Part shown: positions 8,267-16,937 of the stretch, in pieces
How the letters are laid out: each line of letters begins with the position of its first letter
Position numbering within the stretch: the stretch's first letter is position 1
DNA from: Ramlibacter agri
GTDB lineage: Bacteria; Pseudomonadota; Gammaproteobacteria; Burkholderiales; Burkholderiaceae_C
Length of the DNA: 64,000 nt
Direction: 5' to 3'
Assembly: GCF_012927085.1 (NCBI RefSeq)
Contig: NZ_JABBFX010000003.1
Span: 372,001-436,000, forward strand
Notes under the pieces: generated by a model
What the model was told of the DNA's origin: nothing
Seen by the model: only the letters and a program-made list of their open reading frames with translations
The model's database searches: none
Translations under genes and position numbers: made by a program

Positions 8267-9814
8267 ATGAACTCCAGAACCGCACTCGTCCTCGCCGCCG
8301 CACTGGGCTTCGCCGCCGCGGCGCCCGCGCAGACCGTGAACGTGGCGCGCAACGCCGACATCCGCAGCCTGAACCCCGGCGTCAACCGCGACGACAACAC
8401 CGACGCGGTCATGCTGCACATGGTGGAAGGCCTGGTCGCGATGCGCGAGAACGGCAGCGTCGGCCCGCTGCTGGCGGAGAACGTGGCGCTGGCCAAGGAC
8501 GGCGTCACCTACACCTTCACGCTGCGCAAGGGCGTCAAGTTCCACAACGGCGCGCCGCTGACGGCGGCGGACGTCCTGTGGAGCTGGAACCGCTACATGG
8601 ATCCGAAAACCGACTGGCGCTGCCTGTCGGAGTTCGACGGACGCAATGGCTTGAAGGTGGAGTCCGTGACGGCGCCCAACCCGCAGACCGTGGTGATGCG
8701 CATCAACAAGCCCAACGGCCTGTTCCTGGACACGCTCGCGCGCCCGGACTGCGCCGGGGCCGGCGTGATCCACAAGGACTCGCTCAACGCCGACGGCAGC
8801 TTCAAGGCGCCGGTCGGCACCGGTCCCTTCAAGCTGGATGAGTGGAAGCGCGGCGAGTACGTGAAGCTGTCGAAGTTCGCCGGCTACGTCTCGCCGGCCG
8901 GCAAGGACACCGACGGCTACACGGGCGCCAAGCGGCCGCTGGTGGACGCCGTCAAGTTCATGGTCATCCCCGACCCGGCCACCACCAAGGCGGCCATCGT
9001 CTCGGGCGCGATCGACACCGCGGAAATGCTGGACAGCGACCTGCTGGACCTGCAGAAGGCGCCCAACGTGGACGTGCAGACCACCACCAACGGCGTCAAG
9101 GAAGTGATCCTGTTCCAGACGCGCGACCCGGTCATGGGCAAGCAGAAGATCCGCGAAGCGATTTCGCACGCGCTGGACCTGCGCCAGCTGGTCCCGGCCG
9201 TGACCAGCGGCCTGGCAAAGCCCAACCCCTCCGTCATCCACACCGGTTCGCCCTTCTACGACGAGACGCAGAAGCAGGGCTACAGGTACGACCCCGCGCT
9301 GGCCCGCAAGCTGCTGCAGGAAGCCGGCTACAAGGGCGAGGTGATCAAGATGATCACGAACAAGCGGGCCGCGCGCCCCAGCTTCAACATCGCCCTGATC
9401 TCGCAGCAGATGATGCAGGCCGTCGGCCTCAACGTGGAGATCGAGGTGCTCGAGTGGGCGACCCAGCTCGATCGCTACAACAAGGGCAACTACCAGATGA
9501 TGGCGTTCTCCTATTCGGCGCGGCTGGACCCGGCCCTGAGCTACGAGCAGTTCTCCGGCCCCAAGGACAAGCAGCCGCGCAAGGTGTGGGAGAACCCGCA
9601 GGCGCTGGCGCTGATCGAGAAGGCCAGCGCCAGCTCCGACGAGGCCGAGCGTCGCAGGATCTTCGACGAGCTGCACAAGAGCTTCCAGCAGGACATCCCC
9701 ATGCTGATGCTGTTCAACGAAGTGCAGGTGAACGCCGTCTCCAGGCGGATGCAGGGCTTCCGGCCCTGGGTGGCAACCAAGCCGCGCCTGTGGGAGGTGA
9801 AGGTCACCCGCTGA
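8267..9814 (+). CDS. Peptide-type ABC transporter substrate-binding protein (family 5)
   Basis: 515 residues, with a signal peptide (MNSRTALVLAAALGFAAAAPAQ) and the body of family 5 solute-binding proteins (DppA/OppA/NikA type): the SLNPGVNRDDNTDAVMLHMVEGL segment is close to the start, YTFTLRKGVKFHNGAPLTAADV follows near residue 85, and the C-terminal lobe ends with GFRPWVATKPRLWEV. AAGG at 8257-8260 lies six bases before the ATG. It should capture the substrate in the periplasm for the two permeases and the fused ATPase downstream. Family 5 covers dipeptides, oligopeptides, nickel and opines; the amidase and hydrolase in the same operon suggest an acylated amino compound. Confidence 0.9.
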   Translation: MNSRTALVLAAALGFAAAAPAQTVNVARNADIRSLNPGVNRDDNTDAVMLHMVEGLVAMRENGSVGPLLAENVALAKDGVTYTFTLRKGVKFHNGAPLTAADVLWSWNRYMDPKTDWRCLSEFDGRNGLKVESVTAPNPQTVVMRINKPNGLFLDTLARPDCAGAGVIHKDSLNADGSFKAPVGTGPFKLDEWKRGEYVKLSKFAGYVSPAGKDTDGYTGAKRPLVDAVKFMVIPDPATTKAAIVSGAIDTAEMLDSDLLDLQKAPNVDVQTTTNGVKEVILFQTRDPVMGKQKIREAISHALDLRQLVPAVTSGLAKPNPSVIHTGSPFYDETQKQGYRYDPALARKLLQEAGYKGEVIKMITNKRAARPSFNIALISQQMMQAVGLNVEIEVLEWATQLDRYNKGNYQMMAFSYSARLDPALSYEQFSGPKDKQPRKVWENPQALALIEKASASSDEAERRRIFDELHKSFQQDIPMLMLFNEVQVNAVSRRMQGFRPWVATKPRLWEVKVTR

Positions 9815-9827
9815 CCGGACGCTGCGC

Positions 9828-10772
9828 ATGCTGAGTTTCATTGCCCGGCGCCTCGCGATGGCGGTGCCCACGCTGTTCATCGTGTCGGTGGCCGTGTTCG
9901 CGCTGGTGCGGCTGGTGCCGGGCGATCCGGCGTCGCTGATGCTCGGCGACCTCGCCACGCCAGCCGCGCTCGCCGACCTGCGGCACCGCCTGGGCCTGGA
10001 CCAGAGCCTGCCGCAGCAGTACCTGACCTGGCTCGCCAACCTGCTGCATGGCGACCTCGGGCAGTCCATCACCTCGCAGCAGCCGGTGCTGCCGCTGGTG
10101 CTGGACCGCTTCGTGATCAGCGCGCGCATCGTGCTGGTCGCGGTGCTGCTGGCCGCTTTCGTTGCCGTGCCGGCCGGCATGGTGGCCGCATGGCGGCAGG
10201 ACAGCGCGGTGGACCTGGCAGTTGTCGGCCTGTCCACGCTGCTGCTTTCGATCCCGACCTTCTGGCTCGGCCTGCTGGTGCTGCTGCTGTTCGGACTCAA
10301 GCTCGGTTGGCTGCCGGTGGTTGGCTATGTCGGCTTCGCGGAGGCCCCGGGCAAGGCCTTGCTGTACCTGCTGATGCCGGTCCTCACGCTGTTCCTGCAC
10401 GAGATCGGCGTGGTGGTGCGCATGGCGCGCGCGAGCACGCTGGAAGTGCTGCGGCTGGACTACATCACCCACGCACGGGCCAAGGGCCTGAGCGAAGGCG
10501 AGGTGATGTGGCGCCATGCCTTCCACAACAGCTTCGGCCCGACCTGGACCCTGCTCGGCCTGGTGCTCGGCAACCTGCTGGGCGGCATCGCCGTGGTGGA
10601 GACCGTGTTCACCATCCCGGGCCTGGGCCGCTTGCTGGTGGATTCCATCTTCGGGCGCGACTACCCCGTCATCCAGGGCTGCCTGCTCCTCATCGCCTTC
10701 GTCTACGTGCTGGTGAACCTCGTCGTCGACCTTCTCTACCCGCTGTTCGATCCGCGGGTCACGGCCCAATGA
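9828..10772 (+). CDS. ABC transporter permease, DppB type
   Basis: 314-residue inner-membrane permease with about six transmembrane helices. The N-terminus MLSFIARRLAMAVPTLFIVS and the adjacent LVRLVPGDPA block are hallmarks of DppB/OppB proteins. The cytoplasmic EAA loop is HARAKGLSEGEVMWRHAFHN near residue 211. It starts 13 bases after the binding-protein gene, and its stop overlaps the next permease start (ATGA), so the two permeases are translationally coupled. It forms the channel together with the DppC-type subunit. Confidence 0.9.
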   Translation: MLSFIARRLAMAVPTLFIVSVAVFALVRLVPGDPASLMLGDLATPAALADLRHRLGLDQSLPQQYLTWLANLLHGDLGQSITSQQPVLPLVLDRFVISARIVLVAVLLAAFVAVPAGMVAAWRQDSAVDLAVVGLSTLLLSIPTFWLGLLVLLLFGLKLGWLPVVGYVGFAEAPGKALLYLLMPVLTLFLHEIGVVVRMARASTLEVLRLDYITHARAKGLSEGEVMWRHAFHNSFGPTWTLLGLVLGNLLGGIAVVETVFTIPGLGRLLVDSIFGRDYPVIQGCLLLIAFVYVLVNLVVDLLYPLFDPRVTAQ

Positions 10773-11587
10773 AGCGCGTCGCTCCCAACGCGCTGTTCGG
10801 CGGCCTGATCATGGCCTTCGTGCTGGGCGGCGCCATGCTGGGCGCCGTCTGGACGCCTTACGATCCGATGGCGCTGGACTTCGCCGCGCGCTTCTCGGCG
10901 CCGAACGCGGCCCACTGGCTGGGCACCGACGAATTCGGCCGCGACGTCCTGAGCCGCATCATGAAGGGCGCTGCCAGCAGCGCCTCGATCAGCCTGTTCG
11001 CCGTTGTCAGCGCCGTGCTGGCGGGCACCGCGCTGGGCGTGCTCACCGGCTATGTGCGCGGAACCTTCGACCGCGTCGTCGGCGCGTTCACCGACGCGTT
11101 GCTGGCTTTCCCTGGCATCCTGCTGGCGCTGGGCCTGCTGTCCGTGTTCGGCGCCAACCGCTGGGGCATCATCGCCGCGCTGGCGATCGCATACACGCCG
11201 TCCGTGACGCGGGTCGTGCGCTCCGCCGTGCTGTCGCTGCGCGAGCGCGAGTTCGTCGATGCCTCGCGCGTGATGGGCAACTCCGAGACCTTCACCATGC
11301 TGCGGCACATCGTGCCCAATTGCACGGCGCCCATCACGGTGCTGGCAACCTCGATGTTCGGCTGGGCCCTGCTGTCGGAGAGCGCGCTGAGCTTCCTGGG
11401 CCTGGGCGTGCCGCCGCCGGCGCCCACCTGGGGCAACATGCTGGCCGCCAGCCGGCCGCATTTCGAACAGGCCGTGTGGCTGGGGATCTTCCCCGGCTTG
11501 TGCATCTCGCTCACCTTGCTGGGCATCAACCTGCTGGGCGACGCGCTGCGCGACCGCCTGGACCCGCGCATGCGAGGCGCCCGATGA
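10769..11587 (+). CDS. ABC transporter permease, DppC type
   Basis: 272-residue inner-membrane permease. It shows the DppC/OppC signature HWLGTDEFGRDVLSRI near residue 48 and the EAA loop EFVDASRVMGNS near residue 151, and ends with the LLGDALRDRLDPRMR tail common to this subunit. The ATG at 10769 is inside the stop region of the DppB-type gene (ATGA). A longer in-frame reading starting at 10190 is a shadow over the upstream permease. It pairs with the DppB-type subunit and docks on the fused ATPase encoded next. Confidence 0.9.
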   Translation: MKRVAPNALFGGLIMAFVLGGAMLGAVWTPYDPMALDFAARFSAPNAAHWLGTDEFGRDVLSRIMKGAASSASISLFAVVSAVLAGTALGVLTGYVRGTFDRVVGAFTDALLAFPGILLALGLLSVFGANRWGIIAALAIAYTPSVTRVVRSAVLSLREREFVDASRVMGNSETFTMLRHIVPNCTAPITVLATSMFGWALLSESALSFLGLGVPPPAPTWGNMLAASRPHFEQAVWLGIFPGLCISLTLLGINLLGDALRDRLDPRMRGAR

Positions 11588-13320
11588 ATCCGCAAGCCCT
11601 GGTCCGCGTGGACGGCCTGTCGCTGGAAGTGGCCGCCAGCGGCAAGCGCGTGGTGGAGAGCGTGTCCTTCGAGGTGCAGCCCGGTGAACTGGTCGGCATC
11701 GTCGGCGAATCCGGCAGCGGCAAGACCATGGTGGCCCGCGCACTGATGCGGCTGGAGCCCGTGGCGATCCGCCGCGCTGGCGGCAGCATCGCTTTCGAGG
11801 GCCGCGACGTGCACGCGCTGTCGCCGAAGGAATTGCGGGCCGTGCGCGGCGGCCGCGTCGGCATGGTGTTCCAGGAGCCCATGACCTCGCTGAATCCGGC
11901 CATGCGGATCCGGGCGCAGCTGGAGGAAGGGCTGGTCAAGCATTGCCGCGTGGGCGCCGACGAGCGCCACCGGCTGATGACGGACATGCTGCGGCGCGTG
12001 GGCATCGGCGACGTGGAGCAAGCGCTGCGCGCCTATCCGCACGAGTTCTCGGGCGGCATGCGGCAGCGGATCATGCTGGCCTCGGTGATGCTGCTGAAGC
12101 CGGCGCTGCTGATCGCCGACGAACCCACCACCGCGCTCGACGCCGTGGTGCAGAAGGAAGTGGTGGAACTGATGGTGGGCCTGGCGCGCACCGAGCAGAC
12201 CGCGGTGCTGATGATCAGCCACGACCTGTCGATGGTGGCGCGCTACACCGACCGCGTGATCGTCATGTCCCAGGGCGAGGTGGTGGAGCAGGGTCCGACC
12301 GCGCAGCTGATGGCCGCGCCGCAGCACCCTTACACCCGCAAGCTCCTGGATGCGATGCCGCGCCGGCTGGCGCCCAAGGTCATCGCTCCGGCGCCGCGTC
12401 CCCTCGTGGAGGTGAAGGGCCTGACGGTGGATTACGCCGCCAGGAGCGGCGCCTTTCGCAAGGGCGAGGCCAAGCGCGCGCTGCATGGGATCGACCTGGC
12501 CATCCAGCCGGGCGAGGTGCTGGCTGTCGTGGGTGGCAGCGGCTCGGGCAAGACCACTCTGGGTCGCGCCATCGCCGGCCTGTTGTCACCTTCCGGCGGC
12601 GGGATCCGGTTCGACGGCATGCCCGTGGGCGAGCGCGGGCAGCCGGCCTGGCGCGACTACCGGCTCAACTGCCAGATGGTGTTCCAGGATCCGTATTCCT
12701 CGCTGGACCCGCGCATGACCATCGCCGCGGCGATCGGCGAATCGCTGCGCCACCTCGCGCTGACGGCGGCCCGGCAAACCGCGCGCGTGGACGAAGCGCT
12801 GGAGGAAGTGGGCCTGGCGGCTTCGTATCGCGACCGCTATCCGCACGAGCTCTCGGGCGGCCAGCGGCAGCGAGTGGCCATCGCGCGGGCAGTGGCGCGG
12901 CGGCCGCGCTTCGTGATCGCCGACGAGCCCGTGTCCGCGCTGGACATGACGGTGCGCGCGCAGGTGCTGGACCTGTTCGCGGACCTGCAGGCGCGGCATG
13001 GCTTCGCCTGCATGTTCATCAGCCACGACCTGGCGGTGGTGGAGCAGGTAGCCGACCGCGTCGTCGTGATGGAGCAGGGCCGCATCGTGGAGCAGGGCAG
13101 CCGCGACGAGATCTTCGACAGCCCGCGCCACGACTACACCCGGACCCTGCTGTCGGCCATCCCCGCGCTGGAGCCCACCGGCTCCGGCGGGGTGAAGCTG
13201 CGCTGGCGCCTGGCCGGCGAATCAGCCGGCGTTCTGCAGCGACAGCCCGGCGTGCTCGCGCAGCAGGTGGAAGTGGATCTTGGGGAAACGCTCCTGGGCC
13301 AGCCGCACGTCGTACGGTGA
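11584..13320 (+). CDS. Fused two-domain ABC transporter ATPase (DppD-DppF type)
   Basis: 578 residues with two complete nucleotide-binding domains in one chain. Domain 1 has Walker A GESGSGKT (41-48), signature FSGGM (156-160) and Walker B LLIADEP; domain 2 has Walker A GGSGSGKT near residue 317, signature LSGGQRQR and Walker B FVIADEP. This is the fused arrangement seen in YejF/GsiA-type importers. The start overlaps the upstream permease stop (ATGA). The last 33 codons (from 13222) lie antisense to the 3' end of prfC, and this tail (after LRWRLAGES) does not look like a normal end for the family, so the reading frame may have lost its original stop. Confidence 0.9.
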   Translation: MNPQALVRVDGLSLEVAASGKRVVESVSFEVQPGELVGIVGESGSGKTMVARALMRLEPVAIRRAGGSIAFEGRDVHALSPKELRAVRGGRVGMVFQEPMTSLNPAMRIRAQLEEGLVKHCRVGADERHRLMTDMLRRVGIGDVEQALRAYPHEFSGGMRQRIMLASVMLLKPALLIADEPTTALDAVVQKEVVELMVGLARTEQTAVLMISHDLSMVARYTDRVIVMSQGEVVEQGPTAQLMAAPQHPYTRKLLDAMPRRLAPKVIAPAPRPLVEVKGLTVDYAARSGAFRKGEAKRALHGIDLAIQPGEVLAVVGGSGSGKTTLGRAIAGLLSPSGGGIRFDGMPVGERGQPAWRDYRLNCQMVFQDPYSSLDPRMTIAAAIGESLRHLALTAARQTARVDEALEEVGLAASYRDRYPHELSGGQRQRVAIARAVARRPRFVIADEPVSALDMTVRAQVLDLFADLQARHGFACMFISHDLAVVEQVADRVVVMEQGRIVEQGSRDEIFDSPRHDYTRTLLSAIPALEPTGSGGVKLRWRLAGESAGVLQRQPGVLAQQVEVDLGETLLGQPHVVR

Positions 13321-14862
13321 GGTGCACAGGAAGGCCAGCGCGTTGGCCGCGTCCAGCGACAGCCGCTGCGGATAGGCGTCCGTGAACGCCTTGAGCTCGG
13401 CCGGCGTGTCCGCCGTGATCCAGCGCGCGCCGGTGTAAGGGCAGCCTTCCAGCCGCACGTCGCAGTCGTATTCGGTCTTCAGGCGGTGCTGGACCACTTC
13501 GAACTGCAGCTGGCCGACCGCGCCCAGCAGCATCGGGCCGCCGATCTCGGGGCGGAACACCTGGATCGCGCCTTCCTCGCCGAGCTGGGCCAGGCCCTGC
13601 TGCAGCTGCTTGGTGCGCAGCGGGTTCTTCAGCACCACGACCATGAACAGTTCGGGCGCGAAGAAGGGCAGGCCGGTGTACTGCAGGCTCACGCTGCCGT
13701 CGGTGATGGTGTCGCCCAGCTGCACGCCGCCGTGCGTGGTGAAGCCGATGATGTCGCCGGCGTAAGCCTCGTCCACCGCCTCGCGCCGCTGCGACATGAA
13801 GGTCACCACGGAGGTCGGCCGCAGTTCCTTGGCCGTGCGCTGCACCTTCAGCTTCATGCCGGGCGTGAACTTGCCCGAGGCCATGCGGACGAAGGCGATG
13901 CGGTCGCGGTGCGACGGGTCCATGTTGGCCTGCACCTTGAAGACGACGCCGGAGAAGGCTTCGTCGTCGGGCTCCACGATGCGCTCGACCGGCTGGCGGT
14001 TGACGACCGCGCTGCTCTTGCGCGCCTGCGGCGGCGGCGCCAGGTCGACCAGGGCGTCCAGCACTTCCATCACGCCGAAGTTGTTGACGGCGGAGCCGAA
14101 GAACACCGGCGTCTGCCTGGCGGCCAGGAAGTCCGCGTGGTTCCACTCGGGCGAGGCGCCGACGGCCAGTTCCATGCTCTCGGCGGCGGCGTCGTAGTCG
14201 AGGCCGAAGCGCTTCTGCAGTTCCGCGCCGTCGGCCAGCGGAATGGTGTCGAAGTCCTGCGGGCGGCGCTCGCTGCCGGACTCGAACACGGTCATGGCCT
14301 GCGAGCGCAGGTTCATGATGCCGCCGAAGCTCTTGCCCTTGCCCACGGGCCAGGTCATGGGCACGCAGGGCATGCCCAGCTCGCGCTCGACTTCGTCGAG
14401 GATATCCAGGGGCTCGCGCACCTCGCGGTCCATCTTGTTGACGAAGGTGATGATGGGCGTGTCGCGCTGGCGGCAGACCTCGATCAGGCGCTTGGTCTGC
14501 GCTTCCACGCCGTTGGCGGCGTCGATCACCATCAGCGCGGCGTCCACGGCCGTCAGCACGCGATAGGTGTCTTCGGAGAAGTCCTTGTGGCCCGGGGTGT
14601 CCAGCAGGTTGACCACGTGGTCGCGGTACAGCATCTGCATGACGGACGAGGCCACCGAGATGCCGCGCTGCTTCTCGATCTCCATCCAGTCGGAGGTGGC
14701 GTGGCGTGAAGCCTTGCGGCCCTTCACCGCGCCCGCGATCTGGATCGCGCCGGAGAACAGCAGCAGCTTTTCCGTCAACGTCGTCTTGCCGGCGTCGGGG
14801 TGGGAAATGATGGCGAAGGTACGGCGGCGCCGCACTTCGGCGGCAAAGGGCGAAGCGGACAA
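13222..14862 (-). CDS. prfC: Peptide chain release factor 3 (RF3)
   Basis: 546-residue translational GTPase, close to the roughly 530 of other RF3 proteins. The P-loop is SHPDAGKTT (residues 20-28), G3 is DTPGHKDFSEDTYRVL and G4 is NKMD. RF3 removes RF1/RF2 from the ribosome after peptide release. The conserved N-terminus SPFAAEVRRRRTFAIISHP fixes the start: the only suitable codon is TTG at 14862, with GGAG nine bases upstream. The longer open frame to 15504 lies over the divergent tag gene and lacks RF3 similarity. The 3' end overlaps the convergent ABC ATPase gene by 99 bases. Confidence 0.93.
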   Translation of the reverse strand: MSASPFAAEVRRRRTFAIISHPDAGKTTLTEKLLLFSGAIQIAGAVKGRKASRHATSDWMEIEKQRGISVASSVMQMLYRDHVVNLLDTPGHKDFSEDTYRVLTAVDAALMVIDAANGVEAQTKRLIEVCRQRDTPIITFVNKMDREVREPLDILDEVERELGMPCVPMTWPVGKGKSFGGIMNLRSQAMTVFESGSERRPQDFDTIPLADGAELQKRFGLDYDAAAESMELAVGASPEWNHADFLAARQTPVFFGSAVNNFGVMEVLDALVDLAPPPQARKSSAVVNRQPVERIVEPDDEAFSGVVFKVQANMDPSHRDRIAFVRMASGKFTPGMKLKVQRTAKELRPTSVVTFMSQRREAVDEAYAGDIIGFTTHGGVQLGDTITDGSVSLQYTGLPFFAPELFMVVVLKNPLRTKQLQQGLAQLGEEGAIQVFRPEIGGPMLLGAVGQLQFEVVQHRLKTEYDCDVRLEGCPYTGARWITADTPAELKAFTDAYPQRLSLDAANALAFLCTSPYDVRLAQERFPKIHFHLLREHAGLSLQNAG

Positions 14863-15031
14863 GGCGAGGGACTCCGGGGGAAGGCAAACGGCCGGGTTTG
14901 GGACCGGCCGTGTCTGAGGGCGTATTGTCCCATGCCGTCGCGATGCAGGTGGCGCGGCGGTGGAAAAGGACGGGATCGCGCTGGAGATTGGCGGTTTGCG
15001 CCTCGGCGGGAATGACGCATGATGCGCGGTC

Positions 15032-15595
15032 ATGCCGACCGAACAACTCCAACGCTGCTCCTGGGCCAACGGCGACGACGCCCTGATGGCGAAGTACCAC
15101 GACGAGGAATGGGGCGTCCCCCAGCGCGACCCGCGCATGCTGTGGGAGATGCTGATGCTGGAAGGCTTCCAGGCGGGGCTGTCCTGGCGGACCATCCTGC
15201 ACAAGCGGGAAGCCTTCCGCAAAGGCTTCGCCGGCTTCGACCCGCGCAAGGTGGCCCGCTTCGGCGAGAAGCAGGTGGCGGCGCTGCTGGACAACCCCGG
15301 CATCGTCCGCTCGCGCGCCAAGATCGAGGCGACCATCGCCGGCGCCAAGATCTGGTGCGACATGCAGGACCGCGGCGAGGACTTCGCCGAGTTCTGCTGG
15401 TCCTTCACGGACGGCAAGGTGCTGCACGGCGACGGCCAGCACGTGCCGGCCAGCACGCCGCTGTCGACGGAGATCTCCCGCGAGCTGCGCCAGCGCGGCT
15501 TCAACTTCGTCGGGCCGGTGATCGTCTACGCGTGGATGCAGGCGGTGGGGATCGTGGAGGACCACGCGCACGGGTGCTTCAAGCGGAAGCCTTAG
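15032..15595 (+). CDS. tag: DNA-3-methyladenine glycosylase I
   Basis: 187-residue base-excision enzyme that removes 3-methyladenine from alkylated DNA. It matches E. coli Tag across its length: CSWA near residue 9, YHDEEWGVP at 22-30, catalytic-pocket Glu44 in LEGFQAGLSW, and KRGF-like RQRGFNFVG near residue 153. The Tag zinc ligands appear conserved as Cys9, His23, His178 and Cys182. The gene faces an ATP-dependent DNA ligase gene and overlaps it by 17 bases at the 3' end, so two repair functions sit together but on opposite strands. Confidence 0.93.
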   Translation: MPTEQLQRCSWANGDDALMAKYHDEEWGVPQRDPRMLWEMLMLEGFQAGLSWRTILHKREAFRKGFAGFDPRKVARFGEKQVAALLDNPGIVRSRAKIEATIAGAKIWCDMQDRGEDFAEFCWSFTDGKVLHGDGQHVPASTPLSTEISRELRQRGFNFVGPVIVYAWMQAVGIVEDHAHGCFKRKP

Positions 15596-16664
15596 CCCCG
15601 AACACCTTCGCCAGCTCGAACGGCGTCGTCACTTCCAGCTGGTCGTAGCGGCACTCCTGCGGCGGCTTGTCGGGCCGCCAGCGCAGGAACACGGCGGCGT
15701 GGCGGAAGCGCTCGCCCTGCAGGTGGTCGTACTTGACCTCGCACACGCGCTCCGGCCGCAGCGGCTCCCAGCCCAGGTCCTTGCCGCCGCTCCAGCGGCT
15801 CTGTGCGCCGGGCATGCGCTGCGACTCGCCCGTCGCCGCCCCGGCCCAGTCGCGCCACGGATGCTGCTCCAGCGCGCCCTCGCGCAAGGGCTCCAGCTCC
15901 TGCAGCACCGACTTGCGCATCTCCATGGCAAAGGAGGACGTGACGCCCACGTGCTGCAGCACGCCGTCGTCGTCGTAGAGCCCCAGCAGCAGCGAGCCGA
16001 TGGCGTCGTTGCTGTCCTTGTACCAGCGGAAGCCGGCCACCACGCAATCGGCGCTGCGCACGTGCTTGATCTTGAGCATGGCGCGCTTGCCGGGCTGGTA
16101 GGTGGCGTTCTCCAGCTTGGCCATCACGCCGTCCAGCCCCGCGCCTTCGAACTTCTGCAGCCACTCCTCGGCCTGCGCGCGGTCGCGCGTCACCGGCGTC
16201 AGATGCAGCGGCGGCCTGGCCTTGGCCAGCAGGCGCTCCAGCCGCGTGCGGCGCTCGGCTTGCGGCAGCTCCATCGTCGATCTGCCGCCGGCGGCCAGCA
16301 GGTCGAAGGCGACGAAGCTGGCCGGCGTCTCCTTGGCCAGCCGCGCGATGCGCGAGGGTGCGGGGTGGATGCGCTGCTGCAGCGCGTCGAAGTCCAGCCC
16401 GTGCGGCGTGGCCAGGACGATCTCGCCGTCGACCACGCAACCCTTGGGCAGGGCTTCGTGCAGCGCCTTCTCCAGCTCGGGGAAGTAGCGGTTCAGCGGC
16501 CGCAGGTCACGGCTTTGCAGGTAGGTCTGCTCGGCGCCGCGGAACACGAGCGCGCGGAAACCGTCCCACTTGGGCTCGAACAGGAAGCCGGGCGCCTCGG
16601 GCAGGGCCTCGGCGATCTTGGCCAGCATCGGTTCGATGGGCGGGGCGGGCGTGGCGGAAGGCAT
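15579..16664 (-). CDS. Stand-alone ATP-dependent DNA ligase (LigC/LigD-ligase-domain type)
   Basis: 361 residues. Motif I is EPKWDGFRA with the nucleophile Lys32 that forms the ligase-AMP adduct; VVDGEIV, DGVMAKLENATY and AMLKIKHVRSADCVV supply motifs III-V. An OB-fold follows to the C-terminus. There is no polymerase or phosphoesterase domain, so it is a free-standing ligase like mycobacterial LigC rather than a complete LigD; no Ku gene is in the window. It would seal nicks in repair, in addition to the NAD-dependent LigA expected elsewhere. The start at 16664 follows a GCAGG stretch. It is convergent with tag. Confidence 0.88.
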   Translation of the reverse strand: MPSATPAPPIEPMLAKIAEALPEAPGFLFEPKWDGFRALVFRGAEQTYLQSRDLRPLNRYFPELEKALHEALPKGCVVDGEIVLATPHGLDFDALQQRIHPAPSRIARLAKETPASFVAFDLLAAGGRSTMELPQAERRTRLERLLAKARPPLHLTPVTRDRAQAEEWLQKFEGAGLDGVMAKLENATYQPGKRAMLKIKHVRSADCVVAGFRWYKDSNDAIGSLLLGLYDDDGVLQHVGVTSSFAMEMRKSVLQELEPLREGALEQHPWRDWAGAATGESQRMPGAQSRWSGGKDLGWEPLRPERVCEVKYDHLQGERFRHAAVFLRWRPDKPPQECRYDQLEVTTPFELAKVFGAKASA

Positions 16665-16937
16665 CCTGCTTTTTAGCTGCAAGAACGCGGGCCGTGGGGC
16701 CGCCGCGCCCCGCCGCGCAAAGAAATAACCTGCCGCGCCGCTGCGAAACGCTGTACTCCGTAAAATCAGGGTATTCCCTAGGTCTGCGGCGCACCCTGCC
16801 GTGTGTCCGGACGGCCGCGCGCCGCCCGGCGGGACGCCCGCCCACCCGGCGGACGCGCATGCGGAGCACACCTTCCGCGCATCTCTCCCGGCGCCCCGCC
16901 GGTCAGCCGTTCTCGTTCGATCGCAAGGAAGTCCCCC

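Noticed and set aside
15579..16664. A complete LigD non-homologous end-joining system
   Set aside because: The ligase has no polymerase or phosphoesterase domain and there is no Ku gene nearby.
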